Positions 25,844 to 35,643 are shown, counted from the first letter of the stretch. The stretch: DNA of 64,000 nt from CAISIP01 sp031396205 (GCA_031396205.1 JANNKH010000086.1:1-64000); one strand, 5' to 3'. Notes: generated by a model from the letters alone, not told the origin. Numbers and translations are program-made.

Positions 25844-25933
25844 CCATACCACCGGCAACGCGTTGTCCCGCATCGCACTGACTCATGGAGCGGCGGCAGA
25901 TCGCCAGTTCCGACTAATGAAGGAATAGACATC

Positions 25934-26299
25934 ATGGCAGTCAACTTCGGATCACGTCGCATCGTCGTAGGCGCGCACTACGGGCTGCGCGACTGGCTCA
26001 GCCAGCGCGTCACTGCCGGCTTGATGGCGATCTTCACCGCGATCGTGATGGCGCAGGTGCTTACCACCACGGGCGAACTGGGCTATGAGCGCTGGGCCGG
26101 CATATTCTCTGCGCAATGGATGAAGGTACTCACCTTCATCGTCATCATCTCGCTGCTCTACCATGTCTGGGTCGGCATGCGCGATATCTGGATGGACTAC
26201 GTGCAACCGGTGTCTGTCCGGTTGCTGTTGCAGATATTCTCGATTGCCTGGCTTGTCGGCTGCGCCGGCTGGGCCATACAGGTCCTGTGGCGCTTGTAA
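25934..26299 (+). CDS. sdhD: Succinate dehydrogenase membrane anchor subunit
   Basis: A 121-residue hydrophobic subunit with three membrane helices. GAHYGLRDWLSQRVTA near residue 13 and LLYHVWVGMRDIWMDY near 75 (haem-ligand histidine and quinone-site aspartate/tyrosine) are conserved SdhD features. It begins with AAGGAA upstream and follows sdhC by 90 bp without a visible gene between them. Confidence 0.96.
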   Translation: MAVNFGSRRIVVGAHYGLRDWLSQRVTAGLMAIFTAIVMAQVLTTTGELGYERWAGIFSAQWMKVLTFIVIISLLYHVWVGMRDIWMDYVQPVSVRLLLQIFSIAWLVGCAGWAIQVLWRL

Positions 26300-26338
26300 T
26301 CAGCGCCGCGCGACACCCTCATTATTCGACATTTGCCC

Positions 26339-28129
26339 ATGACCTATTCCATATCCAAGCGCAAGTTCGATGTTGTCATCGTCGGCGCCGGCGGCTCCGG
26401 CATGCGTGCTTCGTTGCAACTGGCCCGTGCCGGGCTGAACGTAGCCGTCCTGTCCAAGGTGTTTCCCACACGCTCGCACACCGTGGCGGCGCAGGGGGGA
26501 ATCGGTGCCTCGCTTGGCAACATGAACGAGGACAACTGGCATTACCACTTCTACGATACGGTCAAGGGTTCAGACTGGCTGGGCGACCAGGACGCCATAG
26601 AGTTCATGTGCCGGGAGGCACCCAAGGTCGTTTATGACCTGGAGCATATGGGCATGCCGTTCGATCGCAATCCGGACGGTACGATCTACCAGAGGCCGTT
26701 TGGCGGCCATACCGCGAACTACGGCGAGAAGGCGGTCGAGCGTGCATGCGCTGCGGCAGATCGCACCGGCCATGCCATGTTGCACACGCTGTACCAGCAA
26801 AACGTCAAGGCCAGGACCGCATTTTTTGTCGAGTGGATGGCGCTGGACCTGATCCGCGACGCGCACGGTGATGTGCTGGGCGTGGTGGCACTGGAAATGG
26901 AAACCGGCGACCTGCATATCCTGGAGGCCAAGACGACCATGCTGGCCACTGGTGGTGCGGGCCGGATCTTCGCTGCGTCCACCAACGCGTTCATCAACAC
27001 CGGCGACGGCCTGGGCATGGCGGCGCGGGCCGGCCTGGCGCTGGAGGACATGGAATTCTGGCAGTTCCATCCGACCGGCGTCGCGGGCGCCGGCGTGCTG
27101 CTGACCGAAGGCTGCCGGGGCGAGGGGGCCATTTTGGTCAACAGCAACGGTGAGCGATTCATGGAGCGTTACGCGCCAACGCTGAAAGACCTGGCGCCGC
27201 GCGACTTCGTATCCCGCTGCATGGACCAAGAGATCAAGGAAGGCCGCGGTTGTGGTCCGAACAAGGACTATGTGCTGCTCAAGCTTGATCACCTGGGCGC
27301 AGACACCATCATGAAGCGGCTGCCGTCGGTGCATGAGATCGGCGTCAATTTCGCCAATGTCGACGTGACGCGCGAGCCCATCCCGGTGGTGCCGACCATC
27401 CACTACCAGATGGGCGGCATTCCGACCAACATCCACGGCCAGGTCGTGGCGCAGAAGGACGGCAACGACAACGCACCGGTCCATGGCCTGTATGCAGTTG
27501 GCGAATGCTCCTGTGTCAGCGTCCATGGCGCTAATCGCCTTGGAACCAACTCGCTGCTCGACTTGCTGGTTTTTGGCCGCGCCGCCGGCAATCACATTGT
27601 CGAGTTCAACAACAAGAACCTGTCACACAAGGACCTCCCCGCGGACGCTGCGCAACGTACACTCGCGCGTCTGGCCCGGCTGGACGACGCCAAGGGCGGA
27701 GAGTATGCGCAGGATGTCGCCAACGACATCCGCGACACCATGCAGGCCCACGCCAGCGTCTTTCGCACCCAGGCCAAGCTGGACCAGGGTGTCGCCGCGG
27801 TCTCGGCGCTGCGCGAGCGGGTGCGCAACATCGATCTGAAGGACAAATCCAAGGTCTTCAATACTGCACGCATCGAAGCGCTGGAGGTGGAGAACCTGAT
27901 CGAGGCGGCGCAGGCCACCATTGTGTCCGCGGCAGCACGACGCGAAAGCCGTGGCGCGCACACGGTAGACGACTATGGCGACACCCCAGAACATCCGAAC
28001 GGGCGCAATGATGCCGAGTGGATGAAGCACTCACTATGGTATAGCGATGGAAATCGACTGAGTTACAAGGCCGTCCAGTTGAAGCCATTGACCGTGGACT
28101 CCGTGCCGCCGAAGGTGCGCACTTTCTGA
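26339..28129 (+). CDS. sdhA: Succinate dehydrogenase flavoprotein subunit
   Basis: A 596-residue FAD-linked subunit oxidising succinate to fumarate. The FAD motif VVIVGAGGSGMRA begins near residue 14; RSHTVAAQGGI near 45 is the region of the flavin-linked histidine; HPTGVAGAGVLLTEGCRGEG near 243 holds the active site; IHYQMGGIPTN near 355 and NRLGTNSLLDLLVFG near 400 are also conserved. The first ATG of the frame is at 26339. It follows sdhD by 39 bp and precedes sdhB by 75 bp. Confidence 0.98.
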   Translation: MTYSISKRKFDVVIVGAGGSGMRASLQLARAGLNVAVLSKVFPTRSHTVAAQGGIGASLGNMNEDNWHYHFYDTVKGSDWLGDQDAIEFMCREAPKVVYDLEHMGMPFDRNPDGTIYQRPFGGHTANYGEKAVERACAAADRTGHAMLHTLYQQNVKARTAFFVEWMALDLIRDAHGDVLGVVALEMETGDLHILEAKTTMLATGGAGRIFAASTNAFINTGDGLGMAARAGLALEDMEFWQFHPTGVAGAGVLLTEGCRGEGAILVNSNGERFMERYAPTLKDLAPRDFVSRCMDQEIKEGRGCGPNKDYVLLKLDHLGADTIMKRLPSVHEIGVNFANVDVTREPIPVVPTIHYQMGGIPTNIHGQVVAQKDGNDNAPVHGLYAVGECSCVSVHGANRLGTNSLLDLLVFGRAAGNHIVEFNNKNLSHKDLPADAAQRTLARLARLDDAKGGEYAQDVANDIRDTMQAHASVFRTQAKLDQGVAAVSALRERVRNIDLKDKSKVFNTARIEALEVENLIEAAQATIVSAAARRESRGAHTVDDYGDTPEHPNGRNDAEWMKHSLWYSDGNRLSYKAVQLKPLTVDSVPPKVRTF

Positions 28130-28204
28130 GACCAGCCATGCAACAGACATCGCGCGCCCTCGCGCTTGCGATCGCCTCGCCCATCGAATCGACTGGAGTT
28201 TGAC

Positions 28205-28909
28205 ATGCAGAAACGTACCTTCAATATCTACCGCTACGACCCTGACACGGACGCGAAGCCGTACATGCAAACCATCGAGGTCGAACTCGACGGCAATGAG
28301 CGCATGCTGCTCGACGCCTTGATGAAGCTCAAGGCAGTCGACCCCAGCATTTCGTTCCGAAGGTCCTGCCGTGAAGGCGTCTGCGGCTCCGATGCGATGA
28401 ACATCAACGGCAAGAACGGGCTGGCCTGCCTGACCAATATGCTAACCCTTTCGGGTGTGATCACCCTCAAGCCGCTACCGGGTCTGCCCGTGATCCGTGA
28501 CCTGATCGTGGACATGACCCAATTCTTCAAGCAATACAACTCGATCAAGCCCTACCTTATCAACGACAACGTTCCGCCAGAGAAGGAACGCCTGCAAAGT
28601 CCACAGGAACGCGAGGAACTCAACGGCCTGTACGAATGCATCCTGTGCGCCAGCTGTTCCACCAGCTGCCCCAGCTTCTGGTGGAATCCGGACAAGTTCG
28701 TCGGGCCAGCCGGCCTGCTGCAGGCCTACCGCTTCATCGCCGACAGCCGCGATGAGGCGACCGGCGAGCGACTCGACAACCTGGAAGACCCCTACCGGCT
28801 GTTTCGCTGCCATACGATCATGAACTGTGTCGACGTTTGCCCCAAGGGCCTCAATCCGACCAAGGCCATCGGCAAGATCAAGGAAATGATGGTCTACCGC
28901 ACGATCTGA
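28205..28909 (+). CDS. sdhB: Succinate dehydrogenase iron-sulfur subunit
   Basis: A 234-residue electron-transfer subunit. The [2Fe-2S] cysteines are in RRSCREGVCGSDAM near residues 55-68 and NGLAC near 75; the [4Fe-4S] group is ECILCASCSTSCPSF near 148-162; the [3Fe-4S]-type group is CHTIMNCVDVCPKGL near 207-221. It passes electrons from SdhA to the quinone site in SdhCD. The ATG at 28205 is the conserved start. Confidence 0.98.
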   Translation: MQKRTFNIYRYDPDTDAKPYMQTIEVELDGNERMLLDALMKLKAVDPSISFRRSCREGVCGSDAMNINGKNGLACLTNMLTLSGVITLKPLPGLPVIRDLIVDMTQFFKQYNSIKPYLINDNVPPEKERLQSPQEREELNGLYECILCASCSTSCPSFWWNPDKFVGPAGLLQAYRFIADSRDEATGERLDNLEDPYRLFRCHTIMNCVDVCPKGLNPTKAIGKIKEMMVYRTI

Positions 28910-28932
28910 GCTGCGCCAGGAAGTTGATTTTG

Positions 28933-29220
28933 ATGCCCCGGTCGCCTGAACCACCGTTGGACGAACGGGACCTGGGCAAGCTGCGCTGGCGTTGTCGCCG
29001 CGGCATGCTGGAGAATGACTTGATTCTGGAAAGGTTTTTCGCTCGGTATGGGGCAGGACTTTCCGGGCGACAGGCAAACGCATTGAACGCGCTGATGGAG
29101 CTGAGTGACAATGATCTGCTCGATCTCCATCTGGGACGGCGCATGTTGCGACAAATTGACGCGACCCTGGAGTGTGACGACGTGATCGAAGTCCTGGGCC
29201 TGCTGAGGGATAAACACTGA
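28933..29220 (+). CDS. sdhE: FAD assembly factor SdhE
   Basis: A 95-residue protein of the SdhE/YgfY family needed for covalent flavinylation of SdhA. The hallmark RGMLE motif is in RRGMLENDLILERFF near residues 22-36. It lies 23 bp after sdhB and 11 bp before gltA, in the classic sdhB-sdhE-gltA order. I use the ATG at 28933 with AGGA 11 bases upstream; a TTG three codons earlier is possible. Confidence 0.95.
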   Translation: MPRSPEPPLDERDLGKLRWRCRRGMLENDLILERFFARYGAGLSGRQANALNALMELSDNDLLDLHLGRRMLRQIDATLECDDVIEVLGLLRDKH

Positions 29221-29231
29221 AAGGGCATGAA

Positions 29232-30542
29232 ATGAAACTCGCCGACATCAAAGCAACGCTATCGTTCAGCAATGGCTCTCCGAATATCGAATTTCCGGTC
29301 TATTCAGGCACCGTGGGCCCGAACGTGGTGGACATTCGCAAGTTGTACGCCCAGACCGGCATGTTCACTTACGACCCCGGTTTCATGTCCACCGCGGCAT
29401 GCGAGTCCGCTATCACCTATATCGACGGCGACAAGGGCGAGTTGCTGTATCGGGGTTATCCAATCGAGCAGTTGGCGACCAACTGCGACTTCATGGAGAC
29501 CTGCTACCTGCTGCTGTACGGCGGACTGCCCAACCAGGTCGAAAAGCAGACGTTCAGCGATCTAGTTACCAACCACACCATGGTGCACGATCAGATGCAC
29601 AACTTCGTGCGCGGATTCCGCCGCGACGCGCACCCGATGGCCATCTTGACTGGCCTGGTCGGCGCGATGTCGGCCTTCTACCACGACAGCACCGACATAC
29701 ACAACCCGGAACACCGCAAAATCTCCGCGATCCGATTGATTGCGAAGATGCCGACGCTGGTGGCGATGGCATACAAGTACAACGTGGGACAACCGTACAT
29801 GTACCCGCGCAACAGCCTGAGCTACGCCGGCAACCTGCTGCACATGATGTTCGCCAATCCGTGCGAGGACTATGTCGTCAATCCGGTGATCGAACGCGCG
29901 CTGGATCGCATCTTCATCCTGCACGCCGACCATGAGCAAAATGCGTCGACATCCACTGTTCGCCTGTGCGGAAGCTCCGGCACCAATCCGTTCGCAGCCA
30001 TCGCGGCGGGCGTTGCCTGCCTGTGGGGACCTGCGCATGGCGGCGCGAATGAGGCCTGTCTTAAGATGCTCGAGGAAATCCAGAAGATGGGTGGCGTCGA
30101 CAAGATCGGTGAATTCATCAGCCAGGTGAAAGACAAGAACTCGGGCATCAAGTTGATGGGATTCGGTCACCGGGTATACAAGAACTACGATCCCCGCGCC
30201 AAATTGATGCAGGAGTCGTGCAAGGAGGTTCTCAGTGCCTTGGGCCTGGAGAACGACCCTTTGTTCAAGCTGGCGATGGCACTTGAGAAGATCGCACTGG
30301 AAGACGACTATTTCGTGCAGCGCAAGCTCTACCCCAATGTCGATTTCTATTCCGGCATCGTGCAGCGCGCCATCGGCATCCCCACCTCGATGTTCACTGC
30401 CATCTTTGCGCTGGCCCGCACCGTGGGCTGGATCGCGCAACTCGACGAAATGATTGGCGACCCGGACTACAAAATCGGTCGTCCTCGCCAATTGTTCACC
30501 GGCTCGGTACAACGGGATATCGTGCCTATCGACCAGCGCTGA
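29232..30542 (+). CDS. gltA: Citrate synthase
   Basis: A 436-residue hexameric-type citrate synthase condensing acetyl-CoA and oxaloacetate. The conserved region LHADHEQNASTSTVRLCGSSG near residue 234 contains an active-site histidine, GFGHRVYKNYDPRAKL near 310 another, and NVDFYSGIVQ near 368 the catalytic aspartate. It ends the sdhCDAB-sdhE-gltA cluster, 11 bp after sdhE. A short GC hairpin follows (CTGGCGC/GCGCCAG around 30563-30590) without a T-tract. Confidence 0.98.
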   Translation: MKLADIKATLSFSNGSPNIEFPVYSGTVGPNVVDIRKLYAQTGMFTYDPGFMSTAACESAITYIDGDKGELLYRGYPIEQLATNCDFMETCYLLLYGGLPNQVEKQTFSDLVTNHTMVHDQMHNFVRGFRRDAHPMAILTGLVGAMSAFYHDSTDIHNPEHRKISAIRLIAKMPTLVAMAYKYNVGQPYMYPRNSLSYAGNLLHMMFANPCEDYVVNPVIERALDRIFILHADHEQNASTSTVRLCGSSGTNPFAAIAAGVACLWGPAHGGANEACLKMLEEIQKMGGVDKIGEFISQVKDKNSGIKLMGFGHRVYKNYDPRAKLMQESCKEVLSALGLENDPLFKLAMALEKIALEDDYFVQRKLYPNVDFYSGIVQRAIGIPTSMFTAIFALARTVGWIAQLDEMIGDPDYKIGRPRQLFTGSVQRDIVPIDQR

Positions 30543-30633
30543 AAAGTGGCTGGCGAGCCCCTGCCGCTGGCGCCGGCTCAGCCGCGCCAGTGCACGGTGC
30601 AGCCTAGAATCCGACCTATTCGGACATCGACAC

Positions 30634-32055
30634 ATGAAACGCACGCTTTACGACAAGATATGGGATGACCATGTCGTCCACACCGAGGAGGATGGCACAG
30701 CCATCCTGTATATCGACCGGCATCTCGTCCATGAGGTAACCAGCCCGCAGGCCTTTGAGGGACTGCGCGCGGCCGGCCGCAAGGTCTGGCGGGTCAGCTC
30801 CATCGTCGCCACGGCGGACCACAACACACCCACGACCGGATGGGAACTCGGTTATGACGGCATTACCGATCCGGTCAGCCGCGAGCAGATCACGGCGCTG
30901 GACGCCAACATCAAGCAGTTCGGCGCAGCAGCGTACTTTCCGTTCCTGTCCAAACGCCAGGGCATCGTTCACGTCATCGGTCCGGAGAACGGCGCCACGC
31001 TGCCAGGCATGACCGTGGTGTGCGGCGACTCGCATACGTCCACGCATGGCGCCTTTGGCGCACTGGCGCACGGCATCGGAACCAGCGAAGTCGAGCATGT
31101 CATGGCAACCCAGACCTTGTTGGCCAAAAAGGCCTTGAACATGCTGGTGCGTGTCGAGGGAGTCTTGCCAGCCGGTTGCGTCGCCAAGGATATCGTGCTG
31201 TCCATCATCGGGCGCATCGGCACTGCGGGCGGCACCGGTTACACAATCGAATTCGCGGGCTCTGCGATCCGGGCACTGAGCATGGAAGGACGCATGACGG
31301 TCTGCAACATGGCCATTGAAGCCGGCGCGCGTGCCGGACTGGTCGCCGTCGACCAAAAGACGCTGGAATACGTCAAGGGGCGCGCGCTGGCCCCCACCGG
31401 TGTCGAATGGGACCAGGCGGTCGCCTACTGGTGCACACTGCAGTCTGATTCCGAAGCCCACTTCGATGCAGTGGTCGAACTCGACGCCAGCGCCATCGTT
31501 CCGCAGGTGACCTGGGGAACCTCGCCCGAGATGGTGCTGGGAGTGGATGCCCGCGTGCCCGACCCTGACAAGGAGAAAGATGCCAACAAGCGCGGCGCCA
31601 TTGAACGCGCGCTGGTATACATGGGCCTGGAACCCGGCAAACCGCTGAACGACATATACGTCGACAAGGTCTTCATCGGCTCATGCACCAACAGCCGGAT
31701 CGAGGACATGCGCGAAGCGGCTGCCATTGTGAAGAAGATGGGGCGCAAGGTCGCGGCAAATGTGAAGCTGGCCATGGTGGTGCCAGGTTCAGGCCTGGTC
31801 AAGCAACAGGCGGAGCGAGAAGGCCTGCATGAGATATTCAAGGCCGCAGGCTTCGAATGGCGCGAGCCTGGCTGCTCGATGTGCCTGGCGATGAACGCAG
31901 ACCGGTTGGAGCCGGGCGAACGCTGCGCCTCCACCAGCAACAGGAACTTCGAAGGCCGACAAGGCGCGGGTGGCCGTACCCATCTGGTGAGTCCTGCCAT
32001 GGCCGCCGCAGCGGCGGTACATGGGCATTTTGTCGATGTGCGCCGATTTGTCTGA
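30634..32055 (+). CDS. leuC: 3-isopropylmalate dehydratase large subunit
   Basis: A 473-residue subunit of the isopropylmalate isomerase that uses a [4Fe-4S] cluster in leucine synthesis. It begins MKRTLYDKIWDDHVV, and the cluster-ligand and substrate segments are VCGDSHTSTHGAFGALAHGIG, IGSCTNSRIEDMREA and EPGCSMCLAMNADRL. It is followed by leuD 20 bp downstream and is 91 bp after gltA. The ATG at 30634 is the conserved start. Confidence 0.98.
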   Translation: MKRTLYDKIWDDHVVHTEEDGTAILYIDRHLVHEVTSPQAFEGLRAAGRKVWRVSSIVATADHNTPTTGWELGYDGITDPVSREQITALDANIKQFGAAAYFPFLSKRQGIVHVIGPENGATLPGMTVVCGDSHTSTHGAFGALAHGIGTSEVEHVMATQTLLAKKALNMLVRVEGVLPAGCVAKDIVLSIIGRIGTAGGTGYTIEFAGSAIRALSMEGRMTVCNMAIEAGARAGLVAVDQKTLEYVKGRALAPTGVEWDQAVAYWCTLQSDSEAHFDAVVELDASAIVPQVTWGTSPEMVLGVDARVPDPDKEKDANKRGAIERALVYMGLEPGKPLNDIYVDKVFIGSCTNSRIEDMREAAAIVKKMGRKVAANVKLAMVVPGSGLVKQQAEREGLHEIFKAAGFEWREPGCSMCLAMNADRLEPGERCASTSNRNFEGRQGAGGRTHLVSPAMAAAAAVHGHFVDVRRFV

Positions 32056-32075
32056 CCCAGCCAGGAAGTAGAGTC

Positions 32076-32738
32076 ATGCAGAAATTCACCGTGCACAAGG
32101 GACTGGTCGCGCCAATGGACCGCGAGAACGTCGATACCGACGCGATCATTCCCAAGCAATTCCTCAAGTCGATTCGCAAGACGGGATTCGGCGTCAACCT
32201 GTTTGATGCGTGGCGGTATCTGGATGCGGGCTATCCGGGACAAGACCCTGCCAGCCGCAAGCCCAACCCTGACTTCGTGCTGAACCAGCCTCGCTACGCC
32301 GGCGCCTCGATCCTGCTGGCGCGCAAGAACTTTGGCTGCGGGTCGTCGCGCGAACACGCGCCCTGGGCGCTGGATCAGTACGGTTTTCGGGCCATCCTGG
32401 CGCCCAGCTTTGCTGACATCTTCTTCAACAACAGCTTCAAGAACGGTCTTCTGCCCATCGTCCTGACCGAGACCCAAATAGCGCAGTTGTTCGATGCGTC
32501 GGCCGCGAGCCCCGGCTACACACTGACGGTTGACCTGGAACGGCAAAAGATCGTCAAGCCCCAAGGAGAAGAGCTCGGATTCGACGTACAGCCGTTCCGC
32601 AAATTCTGTTTGCTCAATGGTTTCGACGATATCGGTCTGACGCTGCGTCATTCGGACAAGATCAAGGCGTTCGAGTCCCGAAGGCTGGCCCAAAAGCCGT
32701 GGCTCGCCAACGCGCTGGTCACCAAGGAGGCACCATGA
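32076..32738 (+). CDS. leuD: 3-isopropylmalate dehydratase small subunit
   Basis: A 220-residue subunit that forms the swivel domain of the isomerase with LeuC. Conserved segments are VAPMDRENVDTDAIIPKQFLK near residue 11, NFGCGSSREHAPWAL near 88 and FADIFFNNSFKNGLLPI near 113. The stop overlaps the start of the next gene (ATGA), so that gene is translationally coupled. Confidence 0.98.
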   Translation: MQKFTVHKGLVAPMDRENVDTDAIIPKQFLKSIRKTGFGVNLFDAWRYLDAGYPGQDPASRKPNPDFVLNQPRYAGASILLARKNFGCGSSREHAPWALDQYGFRAILAPSFADIFFNNSFKNGLLPIVLTETQIAQLFDASAASPGYTLTVDLERQKIVKPQGEELGFDVQPFRKFCLLNGFDDIGLTLRHSDKIKAFESRRLAQKPWLANALVTKEAP

Positions 32739-33169
32739 AGCTGGCACTATCCATGATCCTGCTGAGCGCCGCCTTGTTGACACAACCGGCTGCGCGCGCC
32801 GGTGTTGTCGAGGACCTGCTCGCGTTGCCGGCTATCCAATCGCTGCTCGGGCGGTTGCCGGAGCTCGCGCCGCTTGTCAAACGCTGCGAAGACGCTGCAT
32901 ACAGGCAGCGCAATCTGGCACTGTGCCAACAAGCTGAACAGGCAGCCCAACTCGCGAAAATGCCGACGGAATTACGGTCCGTGATGTCCCGTGCGCCCTC
33001 GGCAAAATCGTTGCGCGAATTGTGCGTGGCTGCCGTGGGCGGCCCGGCCCAGCACAGCTATCTGTGCGCGGAACTCTACAAATACGACGCCACTTTCAAG
33101 GAGCAAGTCATTCAAAGGCAGCAGAACCCGGTTCAGCAAGAAGACTTCATGAACCGCCAGATGCGCTGA
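32735..33169 (+). CDS. Secreted hypothetical protein between leuD and leuB
   Basis: A 144-residue protein with a signal peptide (MKLALSMILLSAALLTQPAARA, cleavage about residue 22). The mature part is helical and amphipathic with four cysteines (RCEDAAY, LALCQQAE, ELCVAAVGG and YLCAELYKY), which suggests two disulphides in the periplasm. Its ATG overlaps the leuD stop, so it is translated with leuD and lies in front of leuB. I do not recognise a family. Small secreted proteins occur at this position in related genomes. Confidence 0.75.
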   Translation: MKLALSMILLSAALLTQPAARAGVVEDLLALPAIQSLLGRLPELAPLVKRCEDAAYRQRNLALCQQAEQAAQLAKMPTELRSVMSRAPSAKSLRELCVAAVGGPAQHSYLCAELYKYDATFKEQVIQRQQNPVQQEDFMNRQMR

Positions 33170-33214
33170 CCGCCGCTGGCGGCCTTCACCTGACCCTTAG
33201 CCCTACGAAATCAA

Positions 33215-34288
33215 ATGAAAATCGCAGTCTTGCCGGGTGACGGCATCGGACAAGAGATCGTTTCCGAGGCGATAAAAGTTTTGAGCGCGCTGGACTTGAA
33301 CATCGAGACCGAAACGGCCCTGGTTGGAGGCGCAGCCTACGAGGCGCACGGACACCCATTGCCCGATTCGACGCTCCAGTTGGCCAAGGCCGCCGACGCC
33401 ATCCTGTTTGGCGCTGTGGGGGATTGGAAATACGACAAGCTCGAACGCGCGCTGCGTCCGGAGCAAGCCATCCTCGGCCTGCGTAAGGAACTCGGATTGT
33501 TTGCCAATCTGCGGCCGGCCATTTGCCATGCACCCTTGGTGGATGCATCGAGCCTCAAGCCCGAACTCATCTCGGGCCTTGATCTGTTGATCATCCGCGA
33601 GCTCACTGGCGATATCTATTTCGGCCAGCCGCGCGGCCGGCGCACTGCCACCGATGGCCATTTCCCGGGCAGCGACGAGGCGTTCGACACCATGCGCTAT
33701 TCCAGGCCCGAAATTGAACGCATCGCCCACGTGGCTTTCCAGGCCGCGCGCAAGCGCAGCAAGAAAGTCACCAGCGTCGACAAGGCCAATGTGCTGGAGA
33801 CGTTCCAGTTCTGGAAGGATGTTGTCACCGAGGTCGGCCTTCAGTATCCGGACGTCACGCTGGATCATATGTATGTAGACAACGCCGCGATGCAGCTGGT
33901 GCGGGCGCCCAAGAAATTCGACGTTGTGGTGACCGGCAACATGTTCGGCGACATCCTCAGCGACGAGGCGGCGATGCTGACCGGCTCGATCGGCATGTTG
34001 CCTTCCGCAAGCTTGAACGCCGGCAACCAGGGGCTGTATGAGCCCAGCCATGGCAGCGCGCCTGATATCGCCGGCCAAGGCGTCGCCAATCCGCTGGCGA
34101 CCATCATGAGCGCGGCGATGATGCTACGCTTCAGCCTGAACCAGGCAGAGGCCGCGGACCGGATCGAGGCGGCTGTCGGCCAAGTGCTGGTGCAGGGTCT
34201 GCGCACCCGAGATATCTACAGCGAAGGCTGTACCCGCGTTGGCACCAGCGCAATGGGTGACGCGGTGGTCGCGGCCCTGCGCGCCTGA
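33215..34288 (+). CDS. leuB: 3-isopropylmalate dehydrogenase
   Basis: A 357-residue NAD-dependent beta-decarboxylating dehydrogenase in leucine synthesis. Motifs are LPGDGIGQEIVSEA near residue 6, LIIRELTGDIYFGQPRG near 126 and NMFGDILSDEAAMLTGSIGMLPS near 243, with EPSHGSAPDIAGQG near 273. It follows the secreted protein by 45 bp and completes leuC-leuD-x-leuB. Confidence 0.98.
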   Translation: MKIAVLPGDGIGQEIVSEAIKVLSALDLNIETETALVGGAAYEAHGHPLPDSTLQLAKAADAILFGAVGDWKYDKLERALRPEQAILGLRKELGLFANLRPAICHAPLVDASSLKPELISGLDLLIIRELTGDIYFGQPRGRRTATDGHFPGSDEAFDTMRYSRPEIERIAHVAFQAARKRSKKVTSVDKANVLETFQFWKDVVTEVGLQYPDVTLDHMYVDNAAMQLVRAPKKFDVVVTGNMFGDILSDEAAMLTGSIGMLPSASLNAGNQGLYEPSHGSAPDIAGQGVANPLATIMSAAMMLRFSLNQAEAADRIEAAVGQVLVQGLRTRDIYSEGCTRVGTSAMGDAVVAALRA

Positions 34289-34294
34289 TTCCCC

Positions 34295-34300
34295 TACAAT
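34295..34300 (+). promoter_or_regulatory. -10 hexamer TACAAT upstream of asd
   Basis: TACAAT lies 6 bp after leuB and about 200 bp before asd, followed by a GCGCGG discriminator as in many Burkholderiales promoters. The -35 region overlaps the leuB end and is weak. The remaining 34301-34498 shows no gene. Confidence 0.3.
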
Positions 34301-34498
34301 CGCGCGGTGTTTATCCTGGCAAACTCCTCCCGATACGCCGGCTGCTCGCGGTCGGCGCAGCGCTTGTCCGTGGATACCATATCCACCAAGACGACAACCA
34401 TCACGGGCTGACGCTGCCCGGTTCGTCGTGCCCGCCCCGGCCAGACGAGCCGGGCAGCTGAAAGATGACGCAATTTCAGTTCGATACGAGGCAACACT

Positions 34499-35635
34499 AT
34501 GAGCAGCGCACGAAAAGTAACGGGTTTGATCGGCTGGCGAGGCATGGTCGGTTCCGTGCTGATGGACCGCATGCAGGCCGAGGGCGATTTCGACCTGATT
34601 GAACCGGTCTTTTTCTCCACTTCCAACGCCGGCGGCGAAGCGCCGGCGTTCGCCCGCTCCGGCGAAAAGCTGCAGGACGCGATGGACATCGCCGCGCTCA
34701 AGCGGTGCGACATCATCATGACCGCCCAAGGCGGCGACTACACGACCGCGATATTCGGCAAGTTGCGCAGCGCCGGCTGGAACGGGCACTGGATCGACGC
34801 TGCGTCCAGCCTGCGTATGCAGGAAGACGCGGTCATCGTATTGGATCCGGTCAATCTGCCGGTAATCCACAGCGCCATGGCCAAGGGCGGCCGCAACTGG
34901 ATCGGCGGCAACTGCACGGTCAGCTGCATGCTGATGGGTGTGGGGGCACTGTTCAAGTCCGGTCTGGTCGAGTGGATGAGTTCCATGACCTATCAGGCAG
35001 CCTCGGGTGGCGGTGCGCAGCATATGCGTGAATTGCTGACGCAGTTTGGCGCGTTGCATGCCGAGGTCCGTGATCTGCTGGCGGACCCACAATCAGCCAT
35101 TCTGGAGATCGACCGCAAGGTACTCGCCCGTCAACAGACCATGCCAGCCACCGAGATGGCCAACTTTGGCGTACCGCTGGGCGGCAACCTGATCCCCTGG
35201 ATTGACAAGGATCTGGGCGAAGGAGTAAGCCGCGAGGAATGGAAGGCCGGCGCCGAGAGCAACAAGATCCTGGGCCTGGGCCCGGCGTTCGGCACGCGCG
35301 CAATCCCGATCGACGGCCTGTGTGTACGCGTTGGTACCATGCGCTGCCACAGCCAGGCACTCACCTTCAAGTTGACAAGGGACATTCCGATTGCCGATAT
35401 CGAAGCGCTGATAGCCGCCGACAACGACTGGGCCACCGTAGTGCCCAACAACCTCGCGTCCACGATAGCGCAATTGACACCAGTGGCGGTCACCGGGACG
35501 CTCGGCATTCCAGTGGGTCGGATTCGCAAACTGGCGATGGGGCCGGAATATGTAGGGGCCTTCACCATTGGGGACCAGTTGCTGTGGGGTGCGGCAGAGC
35601 CTTTGCGCCGCATGTTGCGCATTTTGTTGGAGTAG
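34499..35635 (+). CDS. asd: Aspartate-semialdehyde dehydrogenase
   Basis: A 378-residue NADP-dependent enzyme of the lysine/threonine/methionine branch that reduces aspartyl phosphate. The nucleotide-binding motif is LIGWRGMVGSVLMDRM near residues 10-25 and the catalytic cysteine lies in GGNCTVSCMLMGVG near 137-150; QAASGGGAQHM near 165 and RVGTMRCHSQALT near 280 are also conserved. It precedes fimV in the common asd-fimV-truA order. Confidence 0.97.
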   Translation: MSSARKVTGLIGWRGMVGSVLMDRMQAEGDFDLIEPVFFSTSNAGGEAPAFARSGEKLQDAMDIAALKRCDIIMTAQGGDYTTAIFGKLRSAGWNGHWIDAASSLRMQEDAVIVLDPVNLPVIHSAMAKGGRNWIGGNCTVSCMLMGVGALFKSGLVEWMSSMTYQAASGGGAQHMRELLTQFGALHAEVRDLLADPQSAILEIDRKVLARQQTMPATEMANFGVPLGGNLIPWIDKDLGEGVSREEWKAGAESNKILGLGPAFGTRAIPIDGLCVRVGTMRCHSQALTFKLTRDIPIADIEALIAADNDWATVVPNNLASTIAQLTPVAVTGTLGIPVGRIRKLAMGPEYVGAFTIGDQLLWGAAEPLRRMLRILLE

Positions 35636-35643
35636 TAAAGGCG

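Noticed and set aside
30563..30590. Hairpin after gltA as a terminator
   Set aside because: The stem is only 7 bp and no T-tract follows; not strong enough to list as a separate terminator.
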